Assembly (NCBI GenBank): GCA_007115705.1
Contig: QXEO01000411.1
Span: 7,975,702-8,039,701 of the forward strand
DNA length: 64,000 bases
From: Dactylis glomerata
Taxonomy: Eukaryota > Streptophyta > Magnoliopsida > Poales > Poaceae
Direction: 5' to 3'
The notes under the pieces were generated by a model that searched no databases, was not told the DNA's origin, and saw nothing but the letters and a program-made list of their open reading frames with translations. Below, piece after piece: positions 36,947 through 48,849 of this stretch (position 1 is its first letter; the number at the start of each line of letters is the position of its first letter). Both the position numbers and the translations under genes were made by a program.

Positions 36947-37068
36947 ATGGTTTGCGAGTACAATTCAAAATGTACTCACGGCTTTGTCCTTGGCTATTAA
37001 CTTGGCCAGACTATGAAGATGGCTGTGAGGAGGATGATGGTGGTTACGACAACGCCGGTGCGAATTAG
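36947..37068 (+). CDS. Acidic small ORF in the 5' LTR of C (putative terminal exon)
   Basis: Same 122-nt segment as 7838-7959, starting after CTTTAG and ending TAG at 37066-37068. Three replacements (DY to GC, D to N) distinguish it; the frame is open. It lies about 285 bases upstream of the primer site, so it would be in the 5' leader of the element RNA. Confidence 0.3.
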
Positions 37069-37353
37069 GATCGTTTCCCTGTCAGTCACCTATATGGTAG
37101 TAGGCCTAACCTAGGTTAGCTACGCTGCGTGTATCCTGCTGCTACCTACTAAGTATGAGTGTCAGTTGAACTCGCCCTGCGTGGCGTTTATATTCGGCCA
37201 AGCGGCCTATGTAAGACTTTAAGACTCGCTATGTAATGGATGATGTAATCTGTAATGCCAACTCTGTTATGTGGATTCACGACGGTCTTCCTAGGATCGT
37301 GAATTGTATGCATAACGGGAATCCCGGGTGGTAAGCCGGGGTCCCCACAGAGT

Positions 37354-37367
37354 TGGTATCAGAGCCA
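37354..37367 (+). other. Primer binding site of C (tRNA-Met)
   Basis: TGGTATCAGAGCCA four bases after the LTR end, complementary to the 3' end of initiator tRNA-Met. The region 37368-37602 after it is AT-rich leader without a recognised feature. Confidence 0.92.
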
Positions 37368-37602
37368 TCCTGACCATAGGAGACCCTAGTTTAGCACGAG
37401 CGTTAGATCGGACCAAAAACTATTTTCTAAAACTAAAAGAGATGGCTGTATATATCTAAGGTAAATATATATTGCTCTCATCTCTTCCCTTATTCTCTAA
37501 GCATCTTTAATTACTTGCATCTTAATTCAAGTTTTACTTATGTATTAAAATTTTGCACACCTGGGTAAGTCATTAATTAAATCTAATCTAAAACTTGTGT
37601 AG

Positions 37603-38459
37603 ATGGACGCTCCCATGGCACACCGACAGGTTGGGACACATGAGGAGATCATTGTGTTCGAGCGCGACCTAGTGGAGTTGGCAGCCCGCCTTGGGCGCCC
37701 GCGTCCCGAGGTGAGGGGCTACCGCCTCTTCGAGGAGGGCACCCGCGAGCTGGCGTACCATATCGTCTGCCAGGTCCGTGGGAGGGAGGTTCCGCCTACG
37801 TCCGAGGAGTTCACCTTCAAGGTGATCGAGCGCACCTGGGGCGAGGGTGTGATACGTGTTCTGCAGCACGCCATCTCACGCCTTGTCCACCTGCACGCCG
37901 CCGAGTTGGCGGGTACACGCTACGAGCACTACGGGAGGTGCGATGACGAGGGCTTTCCTGTTGAGCCCCCTTTGCCGACCCCTTCAGCCGCCACCTTACC
38001 CACACGGAGGTCCTTCTGCACCACTCCCAGGAGCAGTTGGATCATGTCCGTATGGTAGCCGACAAGCGTGGCTTGGAGTTGGCCGTCCTTCGTGAGGACC
38101 TGCAGGCGGCCATCTTCTCTCACCACCACCTCATAGCCGTGAAGAAGAGGATCGCGAAGAGGAACAACAGCCTTAGGCGTCGCATTCGTGACCTTCAGGA
38201 CCAGTTTGCCTCTCTTGAGAGTCACATGTCCGAGCTAGAGGAGGAGACCGCCGAGCTCCGCAAGGAGAATGAGGCGGTACTAAGCTGCGACGACGACCAC
38301 CAGGAGGCCTTTGACGAGGAGCCCGCGAGCACCGACGACCACGACCGTGGTAGCGACAGCGGTGATGACCGCGACGCTATCATGGACTTCTACACTCTCG
38401 AGACTCCCAGCGAGGAGGACCCCGAGGAGGTTGTCCCTCACGTCAGCGACGACGAGTAG
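37603..38459 (+). pseudogene. Extra ORF before gag in element C (ORF0-like), frameshifted
   Basis: An ORF starts at ATG 37603 and stays open to 38058. A second frame is open to TAG at 38457-38459 and starts no later than 37971. One base gained or lost in the C run at 37966-37970 explains the change of frame. The first half is mixed charged. The second half has a long Glu/Leu/Arg heptad-like coiled coil (about 38165-38275) and a very acidic Asp/Glu tail. Some grass gypsy elements (RIRE3/RIRE8 type) are reported to carry an ORF upstream of gag. The function is not known to me. Codon GC is much higher than in the adjacent LTR. Confidence 0.7.
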
Positions 38460-38787
38460 GTTCCAGCGCCCTACCCCTCTCATGTAGGTTGACGCTTAGT
38501 TGTTAGTTTATCCCCCTTTTGCGTATCCGTGTTGCATGGTCTCTCTGGAACCATTTGGTACTTGTGTTGTATGAGACTATGTGGTATGTGTGTGCCTGGA
38601 GTTGTTGGCACCCTTTTGCTTGTGTATATGTATGCCTGAACTTGCATGTGCATGTATGCTGTTGGAGTGTTGGTATGTATGCCTTGTTATGTTGACATGT
38701 TATGCATGTGTTGAGGTCCTATCTTTTGTTGAGGTATGATTGAGGTTCAATTGTTGCTATGTCTTCCAAAACCTATTTCTCTCCAGA
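38460..38787 (+). other. Spacer between ORF0 and gag in C
   Basis: A TG-rich spacer of 328 bp with repeated TTGTATG and TATGTATG phrases. No ORF or repeat of note. Confidence 0.6.
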
Positions 38788-41700
38788 ATGGCTCCGGAAA
38801 CACGAGGCCACACTGGAGGCAATCCGCCCCTATCCCCTGAGCCCAACATGGAGCAACTGTTGCGGCTCATGCTTGAAGACCGCGAAGCCGCACGCGCCGA
38901 GCGTCAAGCCAACCTTGCCACTCTTTAGCACCTCGCACAAATTGCCACCAACCACAACAACCATGGCGGCAATGACGATGACGAGCCCCGCAACAAGCTT
39001 AGGGACTTCTAGAACTCCAAACCTCCAACCTTTGCCAAGTCCACCAAACCCCTGGACGCCGATGACTGGCTCCGCACCATCGAAAACAAGCTAAAGTATG
39101 CCGGAGTGGGAGAGAATGAGAAGGTTCTCTATGCCACTCACTTCTTAGCTGGAGCAGCGGGTGCATGGTGGGAAAATGTCCGTGCCATGTAGCCCGAAGG
39201 ACAAGTGATGACTTGGGATGCTTTCAAGGCCAAGTTCCGCAAAGCCCATATTCCCATCGGACTCATCAAGATTATGCGCGACAAGTTCCTCAACCTCAAG
39301 CAAGGTGGGATGAGTGTCACCGAGTACCTTGACAAGTTTACTACCTGGGGAAGGTACGCCCCTAACGACATCGACACTGACGAGAAGACGAGAGAGCGCT
39401 TCCTGAATGGACTTCAGGAGGAGCTGCAAACCTATCTGGTAGCCGTACCATACAATGACCTGGAAGCCATGGTGGATGTTGCTATCATGGTGGAAGACAA
39501 GAACAAAGCTGCCTGCGAAAGCCGCAAGAGAAGGATGATGAGTCAGGGTGGACCGAACAACCAAAGGTCCCGCAGCATGCCCACATCTAGGCCCGCGCCA
39601 CCACCATAGAGGTTTGCCTCTCAAGCTCCCAGGCCTAACAATCCCAACTGCCAGTATTCCAGCAACCGTCCAGCAAGCGGGAACTCCTCAGGAGGGAACC
39701 GTAACACTTTCAACCCCATCAACCGCAGCCAAGGAAGTGGCTGCTACACTTGTGGCCATCCAGGACACTTCTCTAAGGAGTGTCCCCTGAAGAAGCCATC
39801 TGCGCCAGGCCTCAGTGCGCCGAGACCCAATCAGGGTCAAGGCCGTGGACCCCCTGGGAGGAACCCAAAAACTCAAGCCAATGTTGCCCGAGGCCGCCTG
39901 AACCATGTCAATGCAGCTAAAGTAGAGGAAGCGCCCGATGTCGTGCTTGGTACGTTTCTCGTCAACTCCGTGCCTGCAAAAAATTTATTTGATTCTGGTG
40001 CATCCCATTCCTTTGTCACATAGAGCTTTGTGGAAAAGGGTAATCTGAAACCTAGTCGCCTGGATAGGCTTATGATAGTACAAATACCCAGGTCGGTCGC
40101 CAGAACCAAACTATGCTGCCATAATGTCCCAGTAGAACTCTATGGAGTGCATTTCCAAGCGGATCTGATTATCTTAGGCACAAAGGGTTTGGATGTGGTA
40201 CTTGGAATGGACTGGATGTCCAAGTACCAGGGTCAAATAGATTACACCCGGAAAGCTATAACCGTTACCAGCAGTGATGGAGTTCAGATTGAGCACATCG
40301 CAACCATGCCATCCCGCAAAGCTTACTATAAGAAGTCTGTCGTTGGGCTGACTCTTGACCAAGTTCCGATGGTATCCGAATACCCCGACGTCTTCCCTGA
40401 GGAGCTGCCAGGTATGTCCCCTAACCGGGATATCGAGTTCATAATTGAGTTGATTCCCGGAACAGCTCCCATTGCTCAAAGACATTAACGTATGAACCCC
40501 CAAGAGCTCAAGGAGTTAAAGAAGCAACTCGCTGATATGCTCAGCAAAGGCCTTATCTGTCCCAGCACTTCACCTTGGGGATTACCTGTTCTCTTTGTGG
40601 ACAAGCGAGACGGTGCCATATGACTGTGTGTGGACTACCGTAAACTAAATGAGGTGACAATCAAGAATAAGTACCCACTCCCAAAGATTGAAGACCTATT
40701 TGATCAGCTGAATAGAGCTAAGGTGTTCTCCAAGATTGATCTCTGCACTGGATATCATCAGCTGAAAGTCCGAGAGTTTGACATTCCCAAGACCGCCTTC
40801 ACCACTTGCTACGGCCTGTTTGAGTACACGGTCATGTCCTTTGGCCTAACCAATGCCCCTGCCTATTTCATGTATCTCATGAATAAGGTATTCATGAAGT
40901 TCCTGGAGAAATTTGTGGTGGTCTTCATCGACGACATCTTGGTCTATTCCAAGACCGAGGAAGAGCACGCAGAGCATCTGCGGCTAGTATTGGGAACCCT
41001 GCGCGAGCACCAGCTTTACGCCAAATTCAGCAAGTGTGAGTTTTGGCTGAAAGAAGTTGGATTTCTAGGCCATGTTATCTCAGCCAGTGGAGTATCCATG
41101 GACCCCTTGAAAATTACCTCTATCCTGGAAAGAAAATCCCCGACCAACCCCACCGAAGTCCGAGCATTTCTTGGGCTAGCCGGATATTACCGGAAGTTTG
41201 TAGAAGGGTTTTCTAGCATCGCTCGCCCATTGACCCAGCTACTCAAGAAAGATTAGAAGTTTGAGTGGACTACAAAGTGCGAGGAGAGTTTCCAAGAACT
41301 CAAGAAGCGACTCGTGTCAGCTCCTATCCTAACCATGCCCGATATTACCAAGAGCTTTGATGTCTACTACGACGCCTCCAAGCTTGGTCTTGGAAGTGTC
41401 TTGATGCAAGACGGCAAGGTTATCGCCTACCTATCCCGTCAGCTTCGCCCTCATGAGTTGAACTATCCCACCCATGACCTAGAGCTTGTCGCAGTTGTCC
41501 ATGCCCTCAAAACATGGCGACACTATCTTATGGGGAATCGATGTGAGATCTACACCGACCACAAAAGCCTGAAGTATATTTTCTCTCAGAAGGAGTTAAA
41601 CATGAGACAGAGGAGATGGATTGAGCTCATCAAGGACTATGACCTAGGCATTCATTACCATCTTGGTAAAGCAAATGTGGTCGCCAATGCCCTCAGCCGA

Positions 41701-43116
41701 GAGCCTTGCTCCCTAAATGCCTTATTGAAGATCAACCAACTGGCCCTGTGCGAGGAGTTCGAGAAGTTCGGACTTGAGCTTGTAAGCCATGGTTTCCTAG
41801 CAAACCTTGAAGTTCGACCCACTCTCTTCGACCAAATCAAAGGAGCTCAGAAGGGTCATGAGAGTATTGAAGGAATTAAGCGTAGGATGGAACGAGAGGA
41901 AGTACCTGGGTTTTCAATTGACCAGGAAGGTGTGCTATGGTACAATGGCCGCCTATGGGTCCCTAACATTGAGGAGTTGAAGCAGCTTATTCTGAAGGAA
42001 GCCCACGACACCCCATATTTGATCCATCCCGGAGGCACCAAAATGTACCAAGACTTGAAGGAACAGTTTTGGTGGCATGGTATGAAGAGGGAAATAGCCT
42101 TCTACATCACCCGGTGTGATGTTTGCCAGCGCGTCAAGGCTGAACATCAAAGACCCGCAGGTTTATTGCAACCCTTGAAAGTGCCCCTATGGAAGTGGGA
42201 GGAAGTCGGAATGGACTTTATTACTGGGCTACCAACGACGAGTCGGGGACACAACTCTATATGGGTTATTGTGGACCGTCTCACCAAGGTTGCCCATTTT
42301 ATTCCAGTCAAGACCACCGACCATGGGAACCGTCTGGCAGAATTGTACCTCTCATGCATAGTCAGCCTTCATGGCGTTCCAAAGACCATAGTCTCGAACC
42401 GAGGCCCTCAATTCACCTCGCGATTTTGGGCAAAACTCCAGGAAGCCTTAGGCACCAAGCTATCCTTCAGCACAGCCTATCACCCACAAACTAGAGGTCA
42501 AACAGAGCGAGTAAACCAAATCCTTGAAGACATGCTACAAGCTTGTGTTCTATCCTATGGAACCAAGTGGGAAGACTGTTTGCCATTCGCCGAGTTTTCC
42601 TACAACAATAGCTACCAAGCTAGTCTACAAATGGCCCCCTTTGAAGCTCTTTATGGACGCAAGTGTCGTACCCTGCTCAACTGGTCAGAAACTAGAGAGA
42701 GCCAGATCTTTGGCCCCGACATCATTAAGGAAGCCGAAGAGCAAGTCCAGCTCATTCGAAACCGCCTAAAAGCAGCCCAATCTAGGCAGAAGAGTTATGC
42801 TGACTCAAAAAGGAGACATGTTACCTTCAATAAGGGAGATTTTGTCTACCTCTGAGTGACACCACTCAAGGGTATGCAACGCTTCCATGTTAAGGGTAAG
42901 CTTGCACCCTGCTACATCGGCCCATTCAAGATCCTAGAGCGCCGCGGAGAGATGTTCTACAAACTGGAGCTGCCCGCAGAGCTATCTGAGTTCCATGATG
43001 TCTTTCATGTCTCGCAACTCCGCAAATGCCTTCAAGTACCTAGCAAGCCCGAGACCTTCAAGGAGATCGACCACAACTCCATTGACCTAAACCACGACCT
43101 CACCTATCGGGAGAGA
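38788..43116 (+). pseudogene. Gag-pol polyprotein of C (disrupted; continues at 50567)
   Basis: One frame runs from ATG 38788 without a frameshift. Domains: gag with a typical WW-containing capsid region near 39100-39480; CCHC knuckle 39742-39783; protease DSGAS at 39991; RT with FIDD at 40924-40935; RNase H with YDAS near 41368; integrase HHCC (His 42004 and 42025, Cys 42115 and 42124), Asp 42214, Asn 42397 where the second catalytic Asp is expected, Glu 42505. In-frame stops: 38926, 39010, 39190, 39607, 40021, 40486, 40621, 41254 and 42853. The frame is then cut by element A at 43117. It is a Ty3/gypsy chromovirus by its domain order and tail. Inactive. Confidence 0.93.
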
Positions 43117-44590
43117 TGATACGTCTCTAATGTATCCATAATTTTTGATGCTCCATGCTTGTTTTTACACCATTTGCTTAGTGTTTCATTACACTTTGTG
43201 GCATTTTTATGCATTTTCTGGAACTAACCTATTAACGAGATGCCACAGTGCTAGTTCCCTGTTTTCTGCTATTTTTGTGTTTCAGAAATGTTACACAGGA
43301 AATATTCTCGGAATTGGACGAAACAAAAGCCAGTCATCCAGATATTCAAAGGAGCTTCCAGAACACTGAAGGAGAGACGGAGAGGAGCCAATAGTGGGCC
43401 ACACCACCAGGGGGCGCGGCCTGGGGCTTGACCGCGCCCCCCTATGGTAAGCCCCACCAGGACCACTTCTGATGCTACCCCTTCGCCCATAAGGACCCCC
43501 CAACGGGAAAAACCTAAATACCCGATCACTTTTCCAAAACACATCGCGATCCGCTGCCGCCGTCGACCCGAGATCGAGAGGGTCCAGAAGCTCTTCCCGG
43601 CACCCTGCCGTAGAGGGGAATCGCCACCGAAGGTCTTCTTCATCGCCATGCTTGCCTCCGGCGCAATGAGTGAGTAGTCTACCTTGGACTATGGGTCCAT
43701 AGCAGTAGCTAGATGGTTGTCTTCTCCACCATGTGCTTCATGTTTAGATCTCGTGAGCTGCCTTACATGATCGAGATCACCGTTATGTAATTCTACATGT
43801 TGTGTTTGTTGGGATCCGATGAATATTGGTGTTATGATTGAGTTGATGTACTGAATTTTATCTTATGTTATCTCTATGTTGTTTATGATCTTGCATGCTC
43901 TCCGTTGTTAGTAGCTATCTTGGCCGAGTAGTTGCTAGTGACTCGAAGAGGGGGTATTTATGCTCGATAGTGGGTTCAAGCCACTATTTAATCTGGGGGA
44001 GTGACAGAAACCTCTAAGGTTGTAGATGTGTTGTTGCTACTAGGGGAAAACAACATTCATATGCTCGAGGGCATATGCTTTATTTACATTACACACTTTG
44101 CTTAATGCAGTTATCTGTTGTTCGCAACTTAATACTTGTGGAGTTCTCGGATTGATTCAAGCATATTACTATTGCTTTCCACTATTGCTATTGCTTTCCA
44201 CTCGATACGCTCATACCCTTTGTTTCAAGCAAACCGGTGAGATTGACAACCTCATCGTAAGTTGGGAACAAAGTATTTGGTTGTGTTGTGTGCAGGTTCC
44301 ACGTTGCCGCTCTCAAAGCAAAGCTTGGACGAGGCGCCCTATAAATTGTCCGAAGCTGTCGTGAAGCTAGCGGGCATCACCTTCAGTCATATTAAACCTC
44401 CTACTGGATTGATAACCTTGGTTTCATAACTGAGGGAAAACTTGCTGCTATATTCATCAAACCTTCTCTTGGGGTTTCCAACTGGCCGGTCATTTACTAC
44501 ATATTGCCATGTCAACTTGGCACAGAAGTTTCTGTCGCCGTTGCCATGTATTAAAGAAGAAGCTTTCACACCATCATCACCGCGCCATCA
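43117..44590 (+). repeat. 5' LTR of A
   Basis: 1474 bp. Compared with the 3' LTR it has a 238-bp deletion at about 44155 and a short local duplication of ATTGCTTTCCACT at 44170-44200. Confidence 0.93.
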
Positions 44591-44601
44591 ACAAGTTTTT
44601 C

Positions 44602-44619
44602 TGGCGCCGTTGCCGGGGA
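44602..44619 (+). other. Primer binding site of A (tRNA-Asp)
   Basis: TGGCGCCGTTGCCGGGGA is the reverse complement of the 3' end of plant tRNA-Asp including CCA. It lies 11 bases after the LTR end. Confidence 0.88.
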
Positions 44620-44770
44620 GGAAAGAAGACTTCTGCTAGGGGAGTTTTGCACACACATCCTTTACTTTGTGTTAAGTTTTGCTTTTACTTTATTTTTACT
44701 TGCATCGTTTATCAAAAACCCAAAAAAATTAGTATCCTTTATAGTTGTTATTTCTTTACTTTAGTTCATT

Positions 44771-45937
44771 ATGTTGTTCCCTAAGTACGTTTTGGAGGAC
44801 CTCTCAATAGGTAGTGGTTCAATTATTGGGAAAAATAACATTGAGGTAATGCTCAAGGACTTCATCGGTAAGCAAAATGCTTTTAACAGGTCTGTTGAGG
44901 AAAAGTTAGGCAAAATTGATATTCTTGCTTCTAAAGTTGATAGCCTTGCTCATGATGTTGAACTCCTGAAATTAAAAATGTTGCCTAATGGGGTGAAAGA
45001 GAACAATCCTTTTGCTACTGCTAATGCTATCCAAGTTAGAATTGATGAAAATGTTAGGATGCTAGCAGAATTGCATGCCAGGTGGGAAAGAGAAGATGAG
45101 ATGGCTACAAAGATGAAGGTTTGTCCCATTACTACCTCTAATGATGTTGTTCCTAATCCTAGCAATCCTCTTACTTTGATTGGTGTAGAGAAAACTCCCA
45201 CTCCTAGTGTTAAAAAGCCTAAAACTGCCAAAACTTTTTCTCAAAAGAGTGCTGAAATTTTTCGGAGTGTGGGAGATGATAGCTCTATTTCCTTTAATGA
45301 TTTTGATGTTGATGGCTACAATATATCTGAAGTTATTTTGTTCTTGCAAAAGCTTGCTTTGACTCCTAATGCTAGTTCTTTAAATGTTGCTTTTACTAAG
45401 CATATTACCAATGCTCTCATGAAAATTAGGGATGAAAAGTTAAAGCAAAAAGCTTCTGTTCCCAAGAAGTTAGAAGATGGTTGGGAACCCATCATTGATA
45501 TGCATGTTAATGGTTTTGATTGCCATGCTTTATGTGATCTAGGTGCTAGTATTTCTATCATGCCTAGAAAGATTTATGACATGCTTGATTTACCACCGCT
45601 TGAAAAGTGTTATTATGATGTTCCTATTGCTGATGTTGCTAAGAAGAAACCTTTGGGAAGAATTAATGATGTTCTTATTGTGGTTAACAATAACCTTGTT
45701 CCTGTTGATTTTCTTGTCATGGATGTTGAATGCAATGCTTCATGTCCTATTATTTTGGGAAGACCCTTTCTTCGAACTGTAGGTGCCATCATTGAAATGT
45801 GGGAAGGCACCATCAAATATCAATTTCCACTCAAGAAAGGTATGGAACACTTCCCTAGAAAGAGAAATAAATTACTCTTTGACTCTATTCTTAGAGCAAA
45901 TTATGAGCTTGATGCTTCATCACTTGAGATTACTTGA
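44771..45937 (+). CDS. Gag/protease-like ORF of element A, 388 codons
   Basis: The start is ATG 44771; the stop is TGA at 45935-45937. The N-terminal third is helical and coiled-coil-like (Lys/Glu/Asp/Leu-rich). The C-terminal half has a retropepsin-like fold signature: CDLGAS at about residues 254-259, where DLG replaces the usual DTG/DSG, and IILGRPFL further on, the pattern seen in Athila-type protease regions. No zinc knuckle and no RT follow. It is open end to end in spite of its diverged LTRs. Whether this product supports packaging, or the ORF is only a remnant of a longer gag-pol, cannot be told. Confidence 0.8.
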   Translation: MLFPKYVLEDLSIGSGSIIGKNNIEVMLKDFIGKQNAFNRSVEEKLGKIDILASKVDSLAHDVELLKLKMLPNGVKENNPFATANAIQVRIDENVRMLAELHARWEREDEMATKMKVCPITTSNDVVPNPSNPLTLIGVEKTPTPSVKKPKTAKTFSQKSAEIFRSVGDDSSISFNDFDVDGYNISEVILFLQKLALTPNASSLNVAFTKHITNALMKIRDEKLKQKASVPKKLEDGWEPIIDMHVNGFDCHALCDLGASISIMPRKIYDMLDLPPLEKCYYDVPIADVAKKKPLGRINDVLIVVNNNLVPVDFLVMDVECNASCPIILGRPFLRTVGAIIEMWEGTIKYQFPLKKGMEHFPRKRNKLLFDSILRANYELDASSLEIT

Positions 45938-48832
45938 TTCGCACTTTCTGCGCCTAGCTCAAAGGCGTTAAAGAAAAGCACTCTTGGGAGATAACCCAAT
46001 GTTTTTACTTTCAGTTCTTTTTCTTTTATTTGAGTCTTCGAAGTTATTACTACTGTAATGACCTCTCCTTATCATTTTTATTTCGTTTTTGTGCCAAGAT
46101 AAGCCTCTAATTTGAGTGAGGTAAGATTTGGGGATGTTGCTGTCCTTAAACAGTTTTCAGTGCTGCACCGTAAAAATTCGTGAAAATTCTCTGTATATCT
46201 TTTGGACCTGCGATTTCTTGTGCATATGCCCCAGGTTATATCCAAACTTTCATTAGTTGAACACTTTTTTATTTGAGCAACAGAAAACCCTCTAAAAATT
46301 CGACCTTTGTCATCTGTTCTGTTTTGACAGATTTCTGCCAATATTTGTGTTTGCCGCTTTATCGCTTTCTTTTTTAGTTCTTTTGATCACGGAACTTTTG
46401 GGGAGGTTACTACAGTAGTATATACTTTATATGTGGTGGTTTTGAGTTGAAACCTGAAGCAAAAAGGGGTTGATTCTATGTTATGCTTACACGAATGTTG
46501 CTAATAGATTTGTGTTTAGTTTTGTATGAAGGAAGTTTTCAAGTGTAGGGATTGGAGAATGATGAGATGAGTTGAAGAATGGACAAAAGCTCAAGCTTGG
46601 GTATGCCCATGTCACCCCAAGAAATATCTAAGAAGTACAAGCGTCAAAGCTTGGGGATGCCCCCGAGGCACCCCTTCTTCATCGGCAAAAATCAGGTCAC
46701 CTTTCAACACGCTATATTTTTATTGTTTCATACATTATGCGTTTTCTTGGAGCGTCAGTTGTTTTTAGTTTTCAGTTTTGTTCAGTTTTGTTTGCTGCAA
46801 TAAATGGTTGGACCCCAACAAATTTCTTTTGGAGAAGTTGCCTTGCTTTTCATTTGCCATGAACACTCTGTTTTTCACTCTATTCGTTTTCAACGAGTGT
46901 TCTCTTTTTCTAGAACTGCGTTTAGCTTTCAATTTTTGCCTTGATTTGTGTTCAGATCTTGTTATATCTTTTCATCAAGGTGTATTTTGACCTCTGGTCC
47001 ATGTTGGTTTTCATAAAAAGAGTTGTTTATAAAAAGTTTGAATGGTGTTGGAAAAGAGAAAAAGCTTTATGCAAAAAAGTGGTACAAGAAGGAGCTTGTG
47101 TAGACTGCGGCCTAGGCTTTTTGATAGCATGCTTAGTGGTTTTGCTGTAGAATGACTTGTCTCAAATAACTGAGATTGCTTAATGAGCCTTTGAAAAAAT
47201 CATGCATTGTTTTAATTATTTGGAAGCATTATTTTGGTTTTCTCCTTGATGCTTTATTTGGGTTGACTTGGCGCATGCTCACACATGTTAGACTCATACA
47301 AAGTCGCCATTGCCTCTATGATCATTTAGTTTTTGACTTTTGATGCCATCTTATGCTTCTTTTAATGTCGCTTTGTCGCTTTGCATGATTATGGCCGGTA
47401 TTGCTCTCTTAGTTGGTCGCTCCCAGTCTTTTGCTAGCCTTCATTTTGTACTGAGTATGAGCTCTACTCGTGCATCCAAATCCTAAAAACAAAGTTGTTC
47501 CAAAGTGTCCACCATACATACCTATTAGCAATTTGCTATTCCAAAGTACATTTGACTTGCTTTTATCTATCCTTCAAATTAAACTCTTGTTGGTGTTATG
47601 CGAAAATTGGTCAATAAAGCTCTCACGAACCGGATGACACACTTTACTTTTCTTGTTTTAAAATTTTGACATTGTGGCTCTCTTATGTTGAGTTGTTATG
47701 CTTGCAAGTTGTAAGTTGGGAATTAGCCCAGCCATGCCGTCATGGGGCAAGCTTTCAACATTGCACTATCTTTCATTTGAGTTGATATCGTGATCTTTTG
47801 TTTATGGATACTCGCGGTGTGAAATGAATTGGGAATCTTGCAGTATCATAGAGTTTGTATATGTGTTAGAGAAAGGCCTGGGCCGCTAATCTAATCCATG
47901 CATAATTCATGGTGGAAATTTATAGCATGCCCATAGTGAACATTCGACAACGCATCTCACAATAAAAAGCTATACCAATGGTAAATAAAAGAGATGTCGA
48001 GGTGTTCATTGTCTGTTTGTCCTGTAATTTTGATGTGGGCTTGTTCCATGTCATCGGGCATGGAGGTACCCCGTTGGCGGTTCTCGATGATACGTGTATA
48101 CTTACAATGACAAGAGCTTGCTTCGGACTCTAAGTAAAGTAGCATGAGGTTTGGGTATTCGTATTTCACGGGACACGAGGTTTTCAACTTATGATTTGTC
48201 AAGCATAAGCAGCATAAGTGTACTCGCATTAACTTTAACCATTCAAGATGCTTATGATGGGGGCAATGAGAGCTCAAAGCCGGTAAGTACCATAATTTTT
48301 GAAGGTTTATAAAACTTGCAATCACTGCTTCCCTCCGCGAAGGGCCTTTCTTTTACTTTTATGTTGAGTCTCCACCTTCTATCTTTATGCACGTCTAAGA
48401 GAGCATAGTTGCCATTCTGAGTATAATGTGCATTGTCCCAAAGTTTTCATTGATTGATTCATATAGTTGGTTTCACTTGTTCTTAAATTACTTGTATCTA
48501 GTCGCCCTCTTAAACTTGAAGGTGTCCTATGCATTTATGTTTTGCTCTCTCATGTAGGACAAGCTGAAAACCATTTGTATGTTTTTCCTTATGATTTGAA
48601 CACATGTTTGACTTTCATTGTTTCATTTTCATGATCTTTTGTTTGTGTTCATTTTCATGTTATAACATGGTTGCTAAGTTTCTTCTATCAAGATTATGTC
48701 TTTCATGCCCATGTTTTAAGTTCTTTGATCCCAGCGCACAACGCTTACATATATGATCAAGATTGTGTAGGTGCATGTCACCTCAAAAATTATTTCTTTT
48801 GTTATCACTTACCTACTCGAGGACGAGCAGGA
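45938..48832 (+). other. Noncoding internal region of A
   Basis: About 2.9 kb without a supported gene. Two polypurine-tract-like motifs, CAAGCTTGGG at 46591 and AAAGCTTGGGGATGC near 46646, resemble the real tract before the 3' LTR. The last 1.8 kb matches 1-1843. Confidence 0.7.
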
Positions 48833-48849
48833 GTTAAGCTTGGGGATGT
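48833..48849 (+). other. Polypurine tract of A
   Basis: AAGCTTGGGGATGT immediately before the 3' LTR. Confidence 0.8.

Larger units (their letters stand above)
29722..37349 (+). repeat. 5' LTR of C (interrupted by a Helitron)
   Basis: 4517 bp of LTR sequence in two pieces, 29722-32166 and 35278-37349. It has TAGAAA near 31019 where the other copies have TATAAA. It ends CCCCACA. A 15-bp gap near 35735 is private to this copy. It alone keeps the acidic segment at 35608-35685 in frame. Confidence 0.95.
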
